From Opitutaceae bacterium (GTDB taxonomy: Bacteria; Verrucomicrobiota; Verrucomicrobiia; Opitutales; Opitutaceae): DNA of 37,765 nucleotides. The stretch's first letter is position 1. Each line of letters begins with the position of its first letter. The DNA lies in the NCBI GenBank assembly GCA_005786775.1, contig SYDD01000371.1:1-37765 (forward strand), read 5' to 3'. The notes under the pieces were generated by a model. It made no database searches. It was not told the DNA's origin and was given only the letters and a program-made list of their open reading frames with translations. Shown one piece after another: positions 7,123 through 15,187 of this stretch. The position numbers and the translations under genes were made by a program.

Positions 7123-9561
7123 ATGAACCACCCAAGCCAACGCTATGCTCCGCTTCCGGCGGGCCTCCTCCTCGCCGGCCTGCTTCCCTTTACCGCCCCC
7201 GCGCAGACCACCCCTGCCCCCGCCGCCGTCGACCGCGCCACCGTCACCGTGACCAAGCCGGAGGCGAAAGAGGAGGTGATCCAGCAGGAAAAGGTGGTCG
7301 TGACCTCGTTCAAGCGGGCCCTTGAGGCGTACAAGGTCCCGATCAACGTCAGCGTCCTGTCGGAGGACGCGCTGCGGGAGTACAACATCACGGACATCAA
7401 GCGGCTGATGGCGGAGAGCGAGGCCATCAACGCACCCCTCAGCGGCGCGCGCTTCGCGGACAATGTGACGGTGCGCGGGCTCAACACGGGGAATGCCAAC
7501 GCCAACAACCTAGAGCAGTTCGTGCGCTCCACCCTGTCCTACTATCTCGATGACACCCCGCTGCCGAATATCGGGTTCCGGATCAAGGATGTGGCGCGCG
7601 CCGAGACCCTGATCGGCCCGCAGGGGACGCTGTACGGCGCGGGGGCGCTGGGCGGCACGATCCGCTACATCAGCAACCAGCCGCGCTTCGGGAAGTTCGA
7701 GGGGCGCATCACAGGCACCGTCTCCGAGACCAAGCACGGCGGCCTTTCGTTTGATGCGGACACCACGATCAACGTGCCGCTCGCCCCGAACCTCGCGCTG
7801 CGGGTCTCGCTCTCCCACCTCGACGAGGCCGGGTTTACCGACCGGGTCGTCTCGCGTCCGTGGGCGCCGACGCCGGCCTGGATCGGCACGCCCAACGCGG
7901 GGCAGCAGCGCTATGCTGAGGATGACTGGCAGAAGGTCACCGGCGGGCGGGCCACGCTCCGCTGGAAGGCCACCCCCAGCCTCACCCTGAGCGTCTCCCA
8001 CGCGGAGCAGGCGCAGGACGCCCACGGTACCTCGGGCACGCAGCTCTTCCCGATCGCGCGGAATCCCGAGCCGGGAGCGCCGACGCCCCTCGCCACCCGC
8101 CAGGTGTTCAATGACCACACCATCATTTCCCCCAACGAGGAATTCGCGGACCGGCGCATCCGGATGGACTCGCTGGATCTCGACTGGGACCTGGGCTTCG
8201 CGCGCCTGGTCTCGTCGACGGGCGGCTACACGGACCGGAAGCTGGGCCAGGCCGACTACACCGCGGCCGGGAACACCTACTACAACTACATCAGTCCGCA
8301 GCTGAACATCAACAACGCCGCCTTCAACGGCCGCCCCGCGTTCATCACCTTTGACAATTACCACCGCGGGCTCGTGCACGAGACGCGGCTGAGCTCGAAG
8401 GACGCTGACGGTCCGGTCAGCTGGATCACCGGGCTGTTCTACACCAAGACCCGGCGCAGCCTGCGCTTCAGCGAGTACGTCCCGGGCCTGGACACCGCCG
8501 GGGCGCGTTTCGTGGTCGCGGACCCGACGCGTCGGAACAACGAGGGCTACCGCGAGAACCTGCAGTCCGACTACCAGGAGCGCGCGCTATTCGGGGAGGC
8601 GAACTTCCGGATCTCCCGCCGGTGGAATGTGACCGCCGGCCTGCGCAGCTTCAGCTACGAGGATGACGGTCTTTCCAACATCCGTGACTACACCGGACCG
8701 ACGAGCCGCCTCACCGAGCGCACCGAGTCCCAGAAGGGCCGGACCTACTTCAAGCTGAACTCCTCCTACCAGTTCTCGGACCAGCTGCTTGGCTATGCCA
8801 CCTTCTCCCAGGGTTACCGGCGCGGCGGGGCGAACGGGTTCCGCGACTACGCGGGTAAGGTCGTCAGTCCGCAGGCCCGCGCCTACGAGCCCGATTCGGT
8901 GGACAACTTCGAGGGCGGACTGAAGGGATACCTCCTGAAGGGTGACCTTTACGTCCAGACGGCGGTCTACGAGATGCGGTGGAAGAACCCTCAGGTGGGC
9001 TTCAGCCAGACGATCGACGACCTCTTCCCGATCAACGGCCTGGTCAACGGGGGCGACATCCGTTCCCGCGGCCTCGAGGCGGCCTTCCGTTACCGGATCA
9101 ACCGCCAGTGGAGTATCAACTACAAGACCTCGACCACGAGCGCGCGATTTATGGAGCGGCGCGTGGTCCCGCTCTACACCGTGCCCAGCGGGGAGGATCT
9201 GGTCACGACCGCAGGGCTCTCCACCTGGGGCGCACCCAAGTGGAAGCACTTCGCCGGTCTGCGCTTCTCGACGCCGCTGCGGGAGGGACTCCAGCTGACG
9301 GCCTCCCTGCGGATGCGCCGCGTGGACAAGCTGCAGTGGAGCAACGCGACCAACAACCTCTACCCGGCCTACACGAAGTACGATGCCAACGTGGGGCTTT
9401 ACCGGGACAAGTGGGACCTCTCGCTGTGGGTGGACAACCTGACGAACAACCGGGCGCTGGTCTCGAACAACGCGGGCACGAGCCAGAGCGGACAGCTGGG
9501 CTCGCGGGCGATCTACCTCCCGCCGATCACGATCGGCACGACGGTGTCCTACCGCTGGTGA
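7123..9561 (+). CDS. TonB-dependent outer-membrane receptor
   Basis: An 812-residue receptor with a signal peptide ending near AQTTPAPA (residue ~30), a TonB-box-like EKVVVTSFKR (about 55-64) and a plug domain (about 65-215). The plug carries NVTVRGLNTG and the conserved PQGTLYGAGALGGTIRYIS. A long beta-barrel follows to the C-terminal aromatic residue (TTVSYRW). It would import a siderophore, cofactor or glycan across the outer membrane using TonB energy. The plug and barrel style (YAEDDWQK, VDNLTNNRALVSNN) resembles TonB receptors annotated near sugar or polyphenol metabolism, but no substrate can be assigned. A PagL-like gene follows 116 nt downstream in the same direction. Confidence 0.93.
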   Translation: MNHPSQRYAPLPAGLLLAGLLPFTAPAQTTPAPAAVDRATVTVTKPEAKEEVIQQEKVVVTSFKRALEAYKVPINVSVLSEDALREYNITDIKRLMAESEAINAPLSGARFADNVTVRGLNTGNANANNLEQFVRSTLSYYLDDTPLPNIGFRIKDVARAETLIGPQGTLYGAGALGGTIRYISNQPRFGKFEGRITGTVSETKHGGLSFDADTTINVPLAPNLALRVSLSHLDEAGFTDRVVSRPWAPTPAWIGTPNAGQQRYAEDDWQKVTGGRATLRWKATPSLTLSVSHAEQAQDAHGTSGTQLFPIARNPEPGAPTPLATRQVFNDHTIISPNEEFADRRIRMDSLDLDWDLGFARLVSSTGGYTDRKLGQADYTAAGNTYYNYISPQLNINNAAFNGRPAFITFDNYHRGLVHETRLSSKDADGPVSWITGLFYTKTRRSLRFSEYVPGLDTAGARFVVADPTRRNNEGYRENLQSDYQERALFGEANFRISRRWNVTAGLRSFSYEDDGLSNIRDYTGPTSRLTERTESQKGRTYFKLNSSYQFSDQLLGYATFSQGYRRGGANGFRDYAGKVVSPQARAYEPDSVDNFEGGLKGYLLKGDLYVQTAVYEMRWKNPQVGFSQTIDDLFPINGLVNGGDIRSRGLEAAFRYRINRQWSINYKTSTTSARFMERRVVPLYTVPSGEDLVTTAGLSTWGAPKWKHFAGLRFSTPLREGLQLTASLRMRRVDKLQWSNATNNLYPAYTKYDANVGLYRDKWDLSLWVDNLTNNRALVSNNAGTSQSGQLGSRAIYLPPITIGTTVSYRW

Positions 9562-9677
9562 GTGCGCAAGAGGACGGCCCGTCCCCGGCAGGGTCGCGGG
9601 CTGGAGCAGGGCAGGCGCGGAGATTGCTTTCCAAGCGACCCGCTTCCAGCAAGACCTGTCCCGAACCCTGCTGCGCC

Positions 9678-10268
9678 TTGCTCATTCCCCGAGCCCACCT
9701 CGCTTGCCTCTTGGCCGGACTGACGGCCGGATGCCCTCTGCAGGCACAAAGCACGCCGCAATCGCCGGAGGCCGATTGGAGCGTCGAGTCCGGCGTGATC
9801 TGGCAGGTGGGGAAGCTCACGCCGCTGGCGTACACCCTGCTGCCAACCCAGTTGTCCTGGCGCTCGGGGGAGATCCGGGGCCATGATCTCGGGGACGGAT
9901 CGCGGCTGGTGCTCCGGCACCGCTTGACCTTCTTCGCCACGGCAATCCTGAAGGGTCCCGAATCGTCTTATTCCGGAGTCGCCGCCTCCCCCTCCCTTGA
10001 GTGGTGGAATCCCGCGCGCACCCGCTCGTGGTACCTCGGGGCGGGGGGGGGCGCCGGCGCGATCGATTCCCGCGGGGTTCCAGGAGGCCAGGGTCAGGAT
10101 TTTACCCTGAACTGGTTCGTCCGCGCCGGCGCGGAGTGGAGCCCCGCAGCCTATGGCCGCGTCTTCGCCGGCGTCTTTTTCCAGCATCTCTCCAACGGGG
10201 GCCAAACGGATCCGAACCCGGGCATAGACGCCCTCGGCTTCACCCTCGGCTTTTCCTGGCGGCAGTGA
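9678..10268 (+). CDS. pagL: PagL-like lipid A 3-O-deacylase (acyloxyacyl hydrolase)
   Basis: A small beta-barrel-type protein of about 196 residues. The diagnostic C-terminal block is FFQHLSNGG followed by NPGID, matching the PagL H-x-S-N motif; His170 and Ser172 would be the catalytic pair, followed by the conserved NPG(V/I)(D/N) segment. PagL removes the 3-O-linked acyl chain of lipid A in the outer membrane. No ATG lies before the conserved part. The TTG at 9678 gives a good signal peptide (LIPRAHLACLLAGLTAG...QAQS), so I chose it, though TTG at 9624 is also in frame. It sits between a TonB receptor and a convergent antiporter gene and may share a transcript with the receptor. Confidence 0.82.
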   Translation: MLIPRAHLACLLAGLTAGCPLQAQSTPQSPEADWSVESGVIWQVGKLTPLAYTLLPTQLSWRSGEIRGHDLGDGSRLVLRHRLTFFATAILKGPESSYSGVAASPSLEWWNPARTRSWYLGAGGGAGAIDSRGVPGGQGQDFTLNWFVRAGAEWSPAAYGRVFAGVFFQHLSNGGQTDPNPGIDALGFTLGFSWRQ

Positions 10269-10319
10269 GGGGCCCCCAACGAGCGGCCCGGGGCGGACGC
10301 TCGCGGCGGCAGCGCTGGC

Positions 10320-11558
10320 TCAGGTCCGGCGGTAAGACCAGTTGAACATCGGAACCGCCATCAGGGTCGTGAAAATCGCCATGAACACCATCACCGTGAA
10401 AAAGGTGGGGGTGATGATCCCCTGCTCCAGCCCGATGTTGAGGATGATGAGCTCCATGAGACCGCGTGCATTCATCAGGGACCCGATCCCCATCGCCTCG
10501 CGATGGTTTTCCCCGCACGCCCGCGCGGCGACATAGCAGGCTCCGGCCTTGCCGAGGACGGCGACTGCAAGGGCGAGGAGCGAGATCCCCAGCAGACCAG
10601 CGTCACCGACCAGATCAAAGCGCGTATTCAGCCCGGAATAAACGAAGAACAGCGGGAGCAGCAGCCAGGTTGTGAGCGGTTCAACCCACGCCCGGAGGGA
10701 ATCCGAAAAGGCCCCGCGGGGGACCGCCACGCCGAGAAAGAAGGCCCCGAAAACCGCATAGAGGCCGATGGTGTCCGTGTACCAACAGGCCAACATCAGG
10801 ATCACCAGCACCCAGCCGAAGGCGAAACGCTCGGCGGACTGGTTTCTCGCAGCAAAGGTGGCCAGACCGGCCAGCGCCCTCCGTCCCAGTGTGAAAACCA
10901 ACAGCAGGAAAATGCCACTGCCGACGACCGCCTTGGCCGCGATCCAGGGATCGCCCTTGAGGCTGGCGAGCACCAGCGCGAGGATGCCCCACGCGGCGGC
11001 GTCATCGATCGCGGCGGCCGCGATCGCCAAGGCCCCCACCGTGGTACCGGTCAGCCCTCGCTCGACAATGATGCGCGCCAGCATCGGGAACGCGGTGATC
11101 GCCATCGCCGCGCCGACGAACGGTCCCGCCTGGAGCGCGGTCACCCCGGGACCGAAGAAACCCTCCCGGCCCAGCAGGAAGAGTCCCAGGCCGCAACCAA
11201 GCGCGAAGGGCACCAGAATGCCGGAAGCCGAGATCGCCGCCGCGCTCCGCACCCGCGCGCAGATCAATTCGATCCGGAATTCCAGCCCGACGGTGAACAT
11301 GTAGAGCGCCAGTCCCAACTGCGCCCCCGCGAACAGGATCGGCCGGGACTCTGCGGGGAAAACCGCCGCCTGCAGCGAGGGCAGGAAATAGCCGAACAGC
11401 GAGGGGCCCAGCACCACCCCCGCGATCATTTCTCCGACCACGGGCGGCTGCCCGAGGCGCGCCGCCGCCATCCCCACCAATCGACAACAGGCGAGCACCG
11501 CGGCCAATTGGAGAAAGAAGCGGACCGAAAGCTCGAACGGGGTCATGATTCCGGGCAT
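10320..11558 (-). CDS. CPA2 family cation/proton antiporter
   Basis: A 412-residue membrane protein with about 12-13 hydrophobic segments across its whole length. It has the Na+/H+ exchanger fold hallmarks: QPPVVGEMIAGVVLGPSLFG near the N-terminus, GLEFR, and a DD pair in AAAAIDDAAAWGILALV, the ion-binding Asp-Asp of electrogenic CPA2/NapA-like exchangers. MNARGLMELIILNIGLEQGII follows late in the chain. There is no C-terminal TrkA-N/RCK domain, so it is not a full Kef system. It would exchange Na+ or K+ for protons at the inner membrane. ATG at 11558 or 11546 are both possible. It is divergent from the chorismatase gene, with only about 90 nt between them, and may share regulation with it. 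Confidence 0.9.
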   Translation of the reverse strand: MPGIMTPFELSVRFFLQLAAVLACCRLVGMAAARLGQPPVVGEMIAGVVLGPSLFGYFLPSLQAAVFPAESRPILFAGAQLGLALYMFTVGLEFRIELICARVRSAAAISASGILVPFALGCGLGLFLLGREGFFGPGVTALQAGPFVGAAMAITAFPMLARIIVERGLTGTTVGALAIAAAAIDDAAAWGILALVLASLKGDPWIAAKAVVGSGIFLLLVFTLGRRALAGLATFAARNQSAERFAFGWVLVILMLACWYTDTIGLYAVFGAFFLGVAVPRGAFSDSLRAWVEPLTTWLLLPLFFVYSGLNTRFDLVGDAGLLGISLLALAVAVLGKAGACYVAARACGENHREAMGIGSLMNARGLMELIILNIGLEQGIITPTFFTVMVFMAIFTTLMAVPMFNWSYRRT

Positions 11559-11647
11559 AGCTGCCCGAATACGCCCTCGGGACAAGGCGTAAGTCTTGCG
11601 CATTGACTCACGTGCGGGCGCCCGCTCGTCTGCGCAAAGCGACCCTG

Positions 11648-12583
11648 ATGATGGCCCCAATCGCAACCGGCGAACCCACCAAGCTGCGGGTGATCTTCGA
11701 CTCCCGTCCCGGTCCCGCGGACCCGGAGGCCCCGAGGATCCCCGCGCGGTGCTTGGCGGGACCGGCGGAGGAGTTGATCTTTCCCGAGGCCGTCGCGGTG
11801 GAAACCAATCCCCGACTCCGGCTATTCCGGGCAGGCGAGTTTCTGGTCGGCCATGCCAGCGAGCCCTTTTCGCGGACCGAGCTGTCCCGGGCTTCGAAAA
11901 CCCTGTACCGGAGGATACTCGCGGCCTGCCGGGGGCGGCATCTGGTTCGCCTCTGGAATTACGTCCCGGACATCAATGGCAGCGCGGGCGGCCTCGAGCA
12001 TTACCGGGCCTTTTGCGAGGGCAGATCCTTCGCGTTCGAGGAGGAGTTCGGTCAGGGCTTCCGGCCCAAGCTGCCCGCGGCCTCCGCGGTGGGCAGCGAA
12101 GGCGACCAGCTCAACGTGATTTTCGCGGCAGTGGACCGGAAACCCGAGCACTTTGAGAATCCCGAACAGGTGCCCGCCTACCTCTATCCGGCCGAGCACG
12201 GTCCCCGTTCGCCGAGTTTCGCCCGTGCCACGGTCGCCGAGGTGGGCGGGGCGAAGTGGGCCTTCATCTCGGGAACGGCTGCCATCAAAGGGCACCGGAC
12301 GTGTTTTCCCGATCAGCTCCTGCCCCAAATCGATTGCACGCTGGAAAACCTGCGGCTGATCTCGAAAGCGAGCGGGTGGGGCGAGGATCTGGGTGCCGCC
12401 GCGGGAGCCACCCGCCATTTCAAGGTCTACCTCCGGCAGCCAAACGACCTCGGGACGACCAGGGATGTCCTGCACCGTCTCCTCGTGCGCCCCGCGGACC
12501 GGGTCACGTACCTGCATGCCGACATCTGCCGGGCGGAGCTGACCGTGGAGATTGAGGCCACCTTGGTAGGGAGCCCGATCTGA
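11648..12583 (+). CDS. Chorismatase (FkbO/Hyg5/XanB2 family), probable hydroxybenzoate supplier
   Basis: About 311 residues with the two-lobed Rid/YjgF-like chorismatase layout. Recognisable family blocks are HLVRLWNYVPDING, then LEHYRAFCEGRSFAFEE, then KWAFISGTAAIKGH, and at the C-terminus YLHADICRAELTVEIEA, where the acidic residues serve catalysis in this family. These enzymes convert chorismate to 3-hydroxybenzoate (Hyg5), to a dihydroxycyclohexadiene acid (FkbO), or to 3- and 4-hydroxybenzoate (XanB2, the xanthomonadin starter enzyme). Subtype cannot be fixed by eye. The gene flanks the aryl-polyene-type cluster, which needs exactly such a starter acid. ATG at 11648 or 11651 are possible; an in-frame TTG lies at 11603. 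Confidence 0.85.
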   Translation: MMAPIATGEPTKLRVIFDSRPGPADPEAPRIPARCLAGPAEELIFPEAVAVETNPRLRLFRAGEFLVGHASEPFSRTELSRASKTLYRRILAACRGRHLVRLWNYVPDINGSAGGLEHYRAFCEGRSFAFEEEFGQGFRPKLPAASAVGSEGDQLNVIFAAVDRKPEHFENPEQVPAYLYPAEHGPRSPSFARATVAEVGGAKWAFISGTAAIKGHRTCFPDQLLPQIDCTLENLRLISKASGWGEDLGAAAGATRHFKVYLRQPNDLGTTRDVLHRLLVRPADRVTYLHADICRAELTVEIEATLVGSPI

Positions 12584-12804
12584 GCGGCAAGCCGGGGGGC
12601 ATTCGGGAATTCAAATGCCGGGCGCCGCCCGACACGACGGCGGAAGCGGAGACGTCGCGGGCAAAACTGACCTAAACCGCCTGGCGAACTTCCGCCTCCA
12701 GAGACGCTTGCCTGAACCCAGGCGGGCGTAGAGGCTGTCGCGTGACGGCCTCCCCTTGATCGCATGACAGGGTGTACAAGCAGGGATCCGCGCTGACTCC
12801 GCTC

Positions 12805-13794
12805 ATGACAGGAATAGGGCTCCTCACTTTTGTGACTTTCTTTACGAACGTTATCGGAGTCCTAGCGCGTGGAGTCGCCTCTCGACTCCCCCTCCTCCTT
12901 CTGGCCGGCCTGCTCGCCTGCTTCGGCTTGTCCGGTTGTGTCGTTCTGCGCGTCGCGCCCTTTCCGGTGCTCCCCGTGGACGGGTCGGCGGAGGACGGCA
13001 ACTCAGCGCGGATGATCTTCGAACGCTGCCTGGCCGCACATGGAGGCGACCTGCGGCGGCATCCCGGTGACCTCAATCTGGCCACGGACGGCCACTGGTT
13101 CGCGCTGATCCAACGCATCCAACCCCTGGTGACCGATTCCGCGTTCCGCGTCCGGTCCGAGGAACGCTATCGCCCTGCGGAGGGACTCTATGTGGTGCGG
13201 CACACCGGACCCTCGGGGGTCAAGCAGGTGGTGCGACGGGCGGGCAGGATCGAAGCGGTGCGCTACAACGGGGAATTGGAGCGGGATCCCGCCAAGCTTA
13301 GCGCCACCGCGATGACCAATGACGCCTTTCGGATGTTTCATTTCGGACCGACCTTCTTCCTTGAGCGCGTGAACGCCTGGCGGCCGTTGCCGGAGGCGGC
13401 CGAGGGCGGGCGGCGCTATCACCGCATCATCGGGGCGCTGACGCCCGGGTTCGGCGATGCCGCCGAGGACCGGGTGGTGCTCTGGATCGACTTCGAAACC
13501 TTCCGCCTTTTTCGCGTTCACATGACCCTGAACGGGTTTGAAACGACCAAAGGCGCCCACGTGGACACGACGTTTCTCGACTACCGTGAAGTGGCGGGCT
13601 TCCTGCTCCCCACCCGTTTCCACGAGCGCGTCCTCGGGCCCCTGCACCTGGATGCACACACCTGGTGGACCACCGGACTGGATCATGATCGCGGCTGGGA
13701 GGCGGCCCAGGTGACCGGCGATGCATTCACGGGCGTCGCCGCACCGCCGGCGCGACCCATCGTCCCGGCGAAAGCACCGGCGGGGACGCCCTGA
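12805..13794 (+). CDS. Predicted lipoprotein of unknown function next to the aryl-polyene-type cluster
   Basis: About 329 residues with a lipobox LSGC after a hydrophobic stretch (PLLLLAGLLACFGLSGC; Cys45 from the ATG at 12805). An unusually long N-terminus precedes it, so the true start may be GTG at 12832. I do not recognise the body. It is soluble, with antiparallel-looking alternating strands (FRVRSEERYRPAEGLYVVRHT; VVLWIDFETFRLFRVHMTLNGF; VDTTFLDYREVAGFLLPTRFHERV), the kind of pattern seen in LolA/LolB-like lipid-binding half-barrels. It follows the chorismatase gene and converges on the ligase gene with 40 nt between stops. Aryl polyene clusters usually contain an outer-membrane lipoprotein, and this is the candidate here. 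Function and cluster membership are inference. Confidence 0.7.
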   Translation: MTGIGLLTFVTFFTNVIGVLARGVASRLPLLLLAGLLACFGLSGCVVLRVAPFPVLPVDGSAEDGNSARMIFERCLAAHGGDLRRHPGDLNLATDGHWFALIQRIQPLVTDSAFRVRSEERYRPAEGLYVVRHTGPSGVKQVVRRAGRIEAVRYNGELERDPAKLSATAMTNDAFRMFHFGPTFFLERVNAWRPLPEAAEGGRRYHRIIGALTPGFGDAAEDRVVLWIDFETFRLFRVHMTLNGFETTKGAHVDTTFLDYREVAGFLLPTRFHERVLGPLHLDAHTWWTTGLDHDRGWEAAQVTGDAFTGVAAPPARPIVPAKAPAGTP

Positions 13795-13834
13795 TCCGAC
13801 CGCGCGGGCGCGCGGGAAGCCGAAGGAGGGCGGG

Positions 13835-15187
13835 CTAGACGGCAGCGCCAGCCAAGAGCTGACGCAGTCGTCCGGTATCCGTCTTGCCACGCGCCGTCAG
13901 AGGGAACTGCGCCAGCACCAGGAAGCGTTTGGGCACTTTCCAGGAGGCCAGCCGAGTCTGGAGATCGCGGCGCAGCTGCCCGCCGGACAAGGAGGTGGCC
14001 ACGATCGCGACGAGGGCGTCGGGGCGGTTCGGCTCGGGAGCCACGAAGGCGTCCTTTACTCCTACGGTGTTCCGGAGGGCGCGCTCCACCTCCGAGAGAT
14101 CGAGCCTTCGTCCGGCAATTTTGACCATTCGCCCAGCCCTGCCCAGCAGCAGGATTTCCCCGTTCGGTTTGCGCCGGGCCCGGTCCGCGGGCCGATGCGC
14201 CCCCACCCCCGCGCGTCCGCGCCGGCGGTTGCCCAAAGTGAGGACCGCGCGACTCGAGACGCTAAACCTGCCCGCGGGCTCCCAGGAAAGGTACACTCCC
14301 GGCAAGGGCAGGCCCACGTTTCCGTCCGAGGTCGCGGCCTCGCCCGCCGGATCGTACGAGATGCCGCCAGTTTCGCTCGAACCGTAAAAGTTGTGCACCC
14401 GTCGGGCGAAGCGCTCATAAAAAGCCTGGGCGACCTCCCGGGCCAAAGGCGAACCCGCGGAAATGACCAACCGGAGCGGGGCCAGCTGGTCCGGCGCCAC
14501 CTCGGCTTCGACCAGGGCGCGGAGGATGGCGGGGACCGCCGGAAACACGGACGGCCGCCAGCGTTCGACGGCGCGCGCGATGGCCTGGGGCAAAGGCGAC
14601 GCCTCGCAGACCACGCCCGTGCCTTGCAGCACCAGAGGAAGCACCAGGTTGCCCATCCCGTAGGAGTGGCCGAATGGAATGATGCCGAGGTTGAGATCGC
14701 GCCCGGTGATCCCCATCCCCCGGCAGATCTGCCGGCCGTCCGCCATCATCTGGGCATCGGTGAAGGGCAGCGCCCGCGGGAGTCCGGTGGAACCCGAGGT
14801 CAATTTGACGAGCCGGCGGCCATCGCGGGCCGGCTTACGCCCGAGGGTCGCCGGGCGCCAGCCCTTGGCCGACCAAAGCCTCGCGGCACCCGCGGTGGCA
14901 GCCAATGCCGCCTGCGCCGCGGGCGGCTCGCCGGCATCGAGGGGCACGATGACCGCATCCGCCTTCAGCAGCCCCAGGAACACGCGCCACCAATCGCCCC
15001 CGTTGGGCTCACACATCGCCACCGGTTGGGCGGCCAGTCCCGCGCCGTGTTCCAGCGCCCAACGGTCCCCCAGAAGATCCAATTGCCGGCGGGTGAATGC
15101 CCCCCCCGCGGCCGGGTCGATCAGGGCGATTGCGTCAGGTGCGGCGCGCACGGTGCGGCGCCAGGCATGCAGGAGGCTGGCGCTCAT
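13835..15187 (-). CDS. AMP-dependent acyl/aryl:ACP ligase of the aryl-polyene-type cluster
   Basis: A 450-residue ANL-superfamily enzyme. The ATP-binding P-loop is KLTSGSTGLP (128-137), the adenine-site motif is YGSSETGG (near 275), the hinge region is GRAGRMVKIAGRRLDLSEVE, and the C-terminal catalytic lysine lies in ARGKTDTG (Lys435). The A7 motif is weak: PADRARRKPNG instead of TGD, with an Arg-rich segment before it. It would adenylate an aromatic acid, presumably the hydroxybenzoate from the chorismatase, and transfer it to an ACP as XanA2 does in xanthomonadin synthesis. It is somewhat shorter than acyl-CoA ligases, like other aryl polyene ligases. Its ATG overlaps the exporter stop (ATGA, 15184-15187), so the two are translationally coupled. 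It is the last gene of the block. Confidence 0.87.
   Translation of the reverse strand: MSASLLHAWRRTVRAAPDAIALIDPAAGGAFTRRQLDLLGDRWALEHGAGLAAQPVAMCEPNGGDWWRVFLGLLKADAVIVPLDAGEPPAAQAALAATAGAARLWSAKGWRPATLGRKPARDGRRLVKLTSGSTGLPRALPFTDAQMMADGRQICRGMGITGRDLNLGIIPFGHSYGMGNLVLPLVLQGTGVVCEASPLPQAIARAVERWRPSVFPAVPAILRALVEAEVAPDQLAPLRLVISAGSPLAREVAQAFYERFARRVHNFYGSSETGGISYDPAGEAATSDGNVGLPLPGVYLSWEPAGRFSVSSRAVLTLGNRRRGRAGVGAHRPADRARRKPNGEILLLGRAGRMVKIAGRRLDLSEVERALRNTVGVKDAFVAPEPNRPDALVAIVATSLSGGQLRRDLQTRLASWKVPKRFLVLAQFPLTARGKTDTGRLRQLLAGAAV

Noticed and set aside
14160..14240. Possible frameshift in the ligase around the A7 motif
   Set aside because: The segment is Arg-rich and the TGD motif is degenerate, but conserved sequence resumes in the same frame on both sides and no other frame restores the motif.
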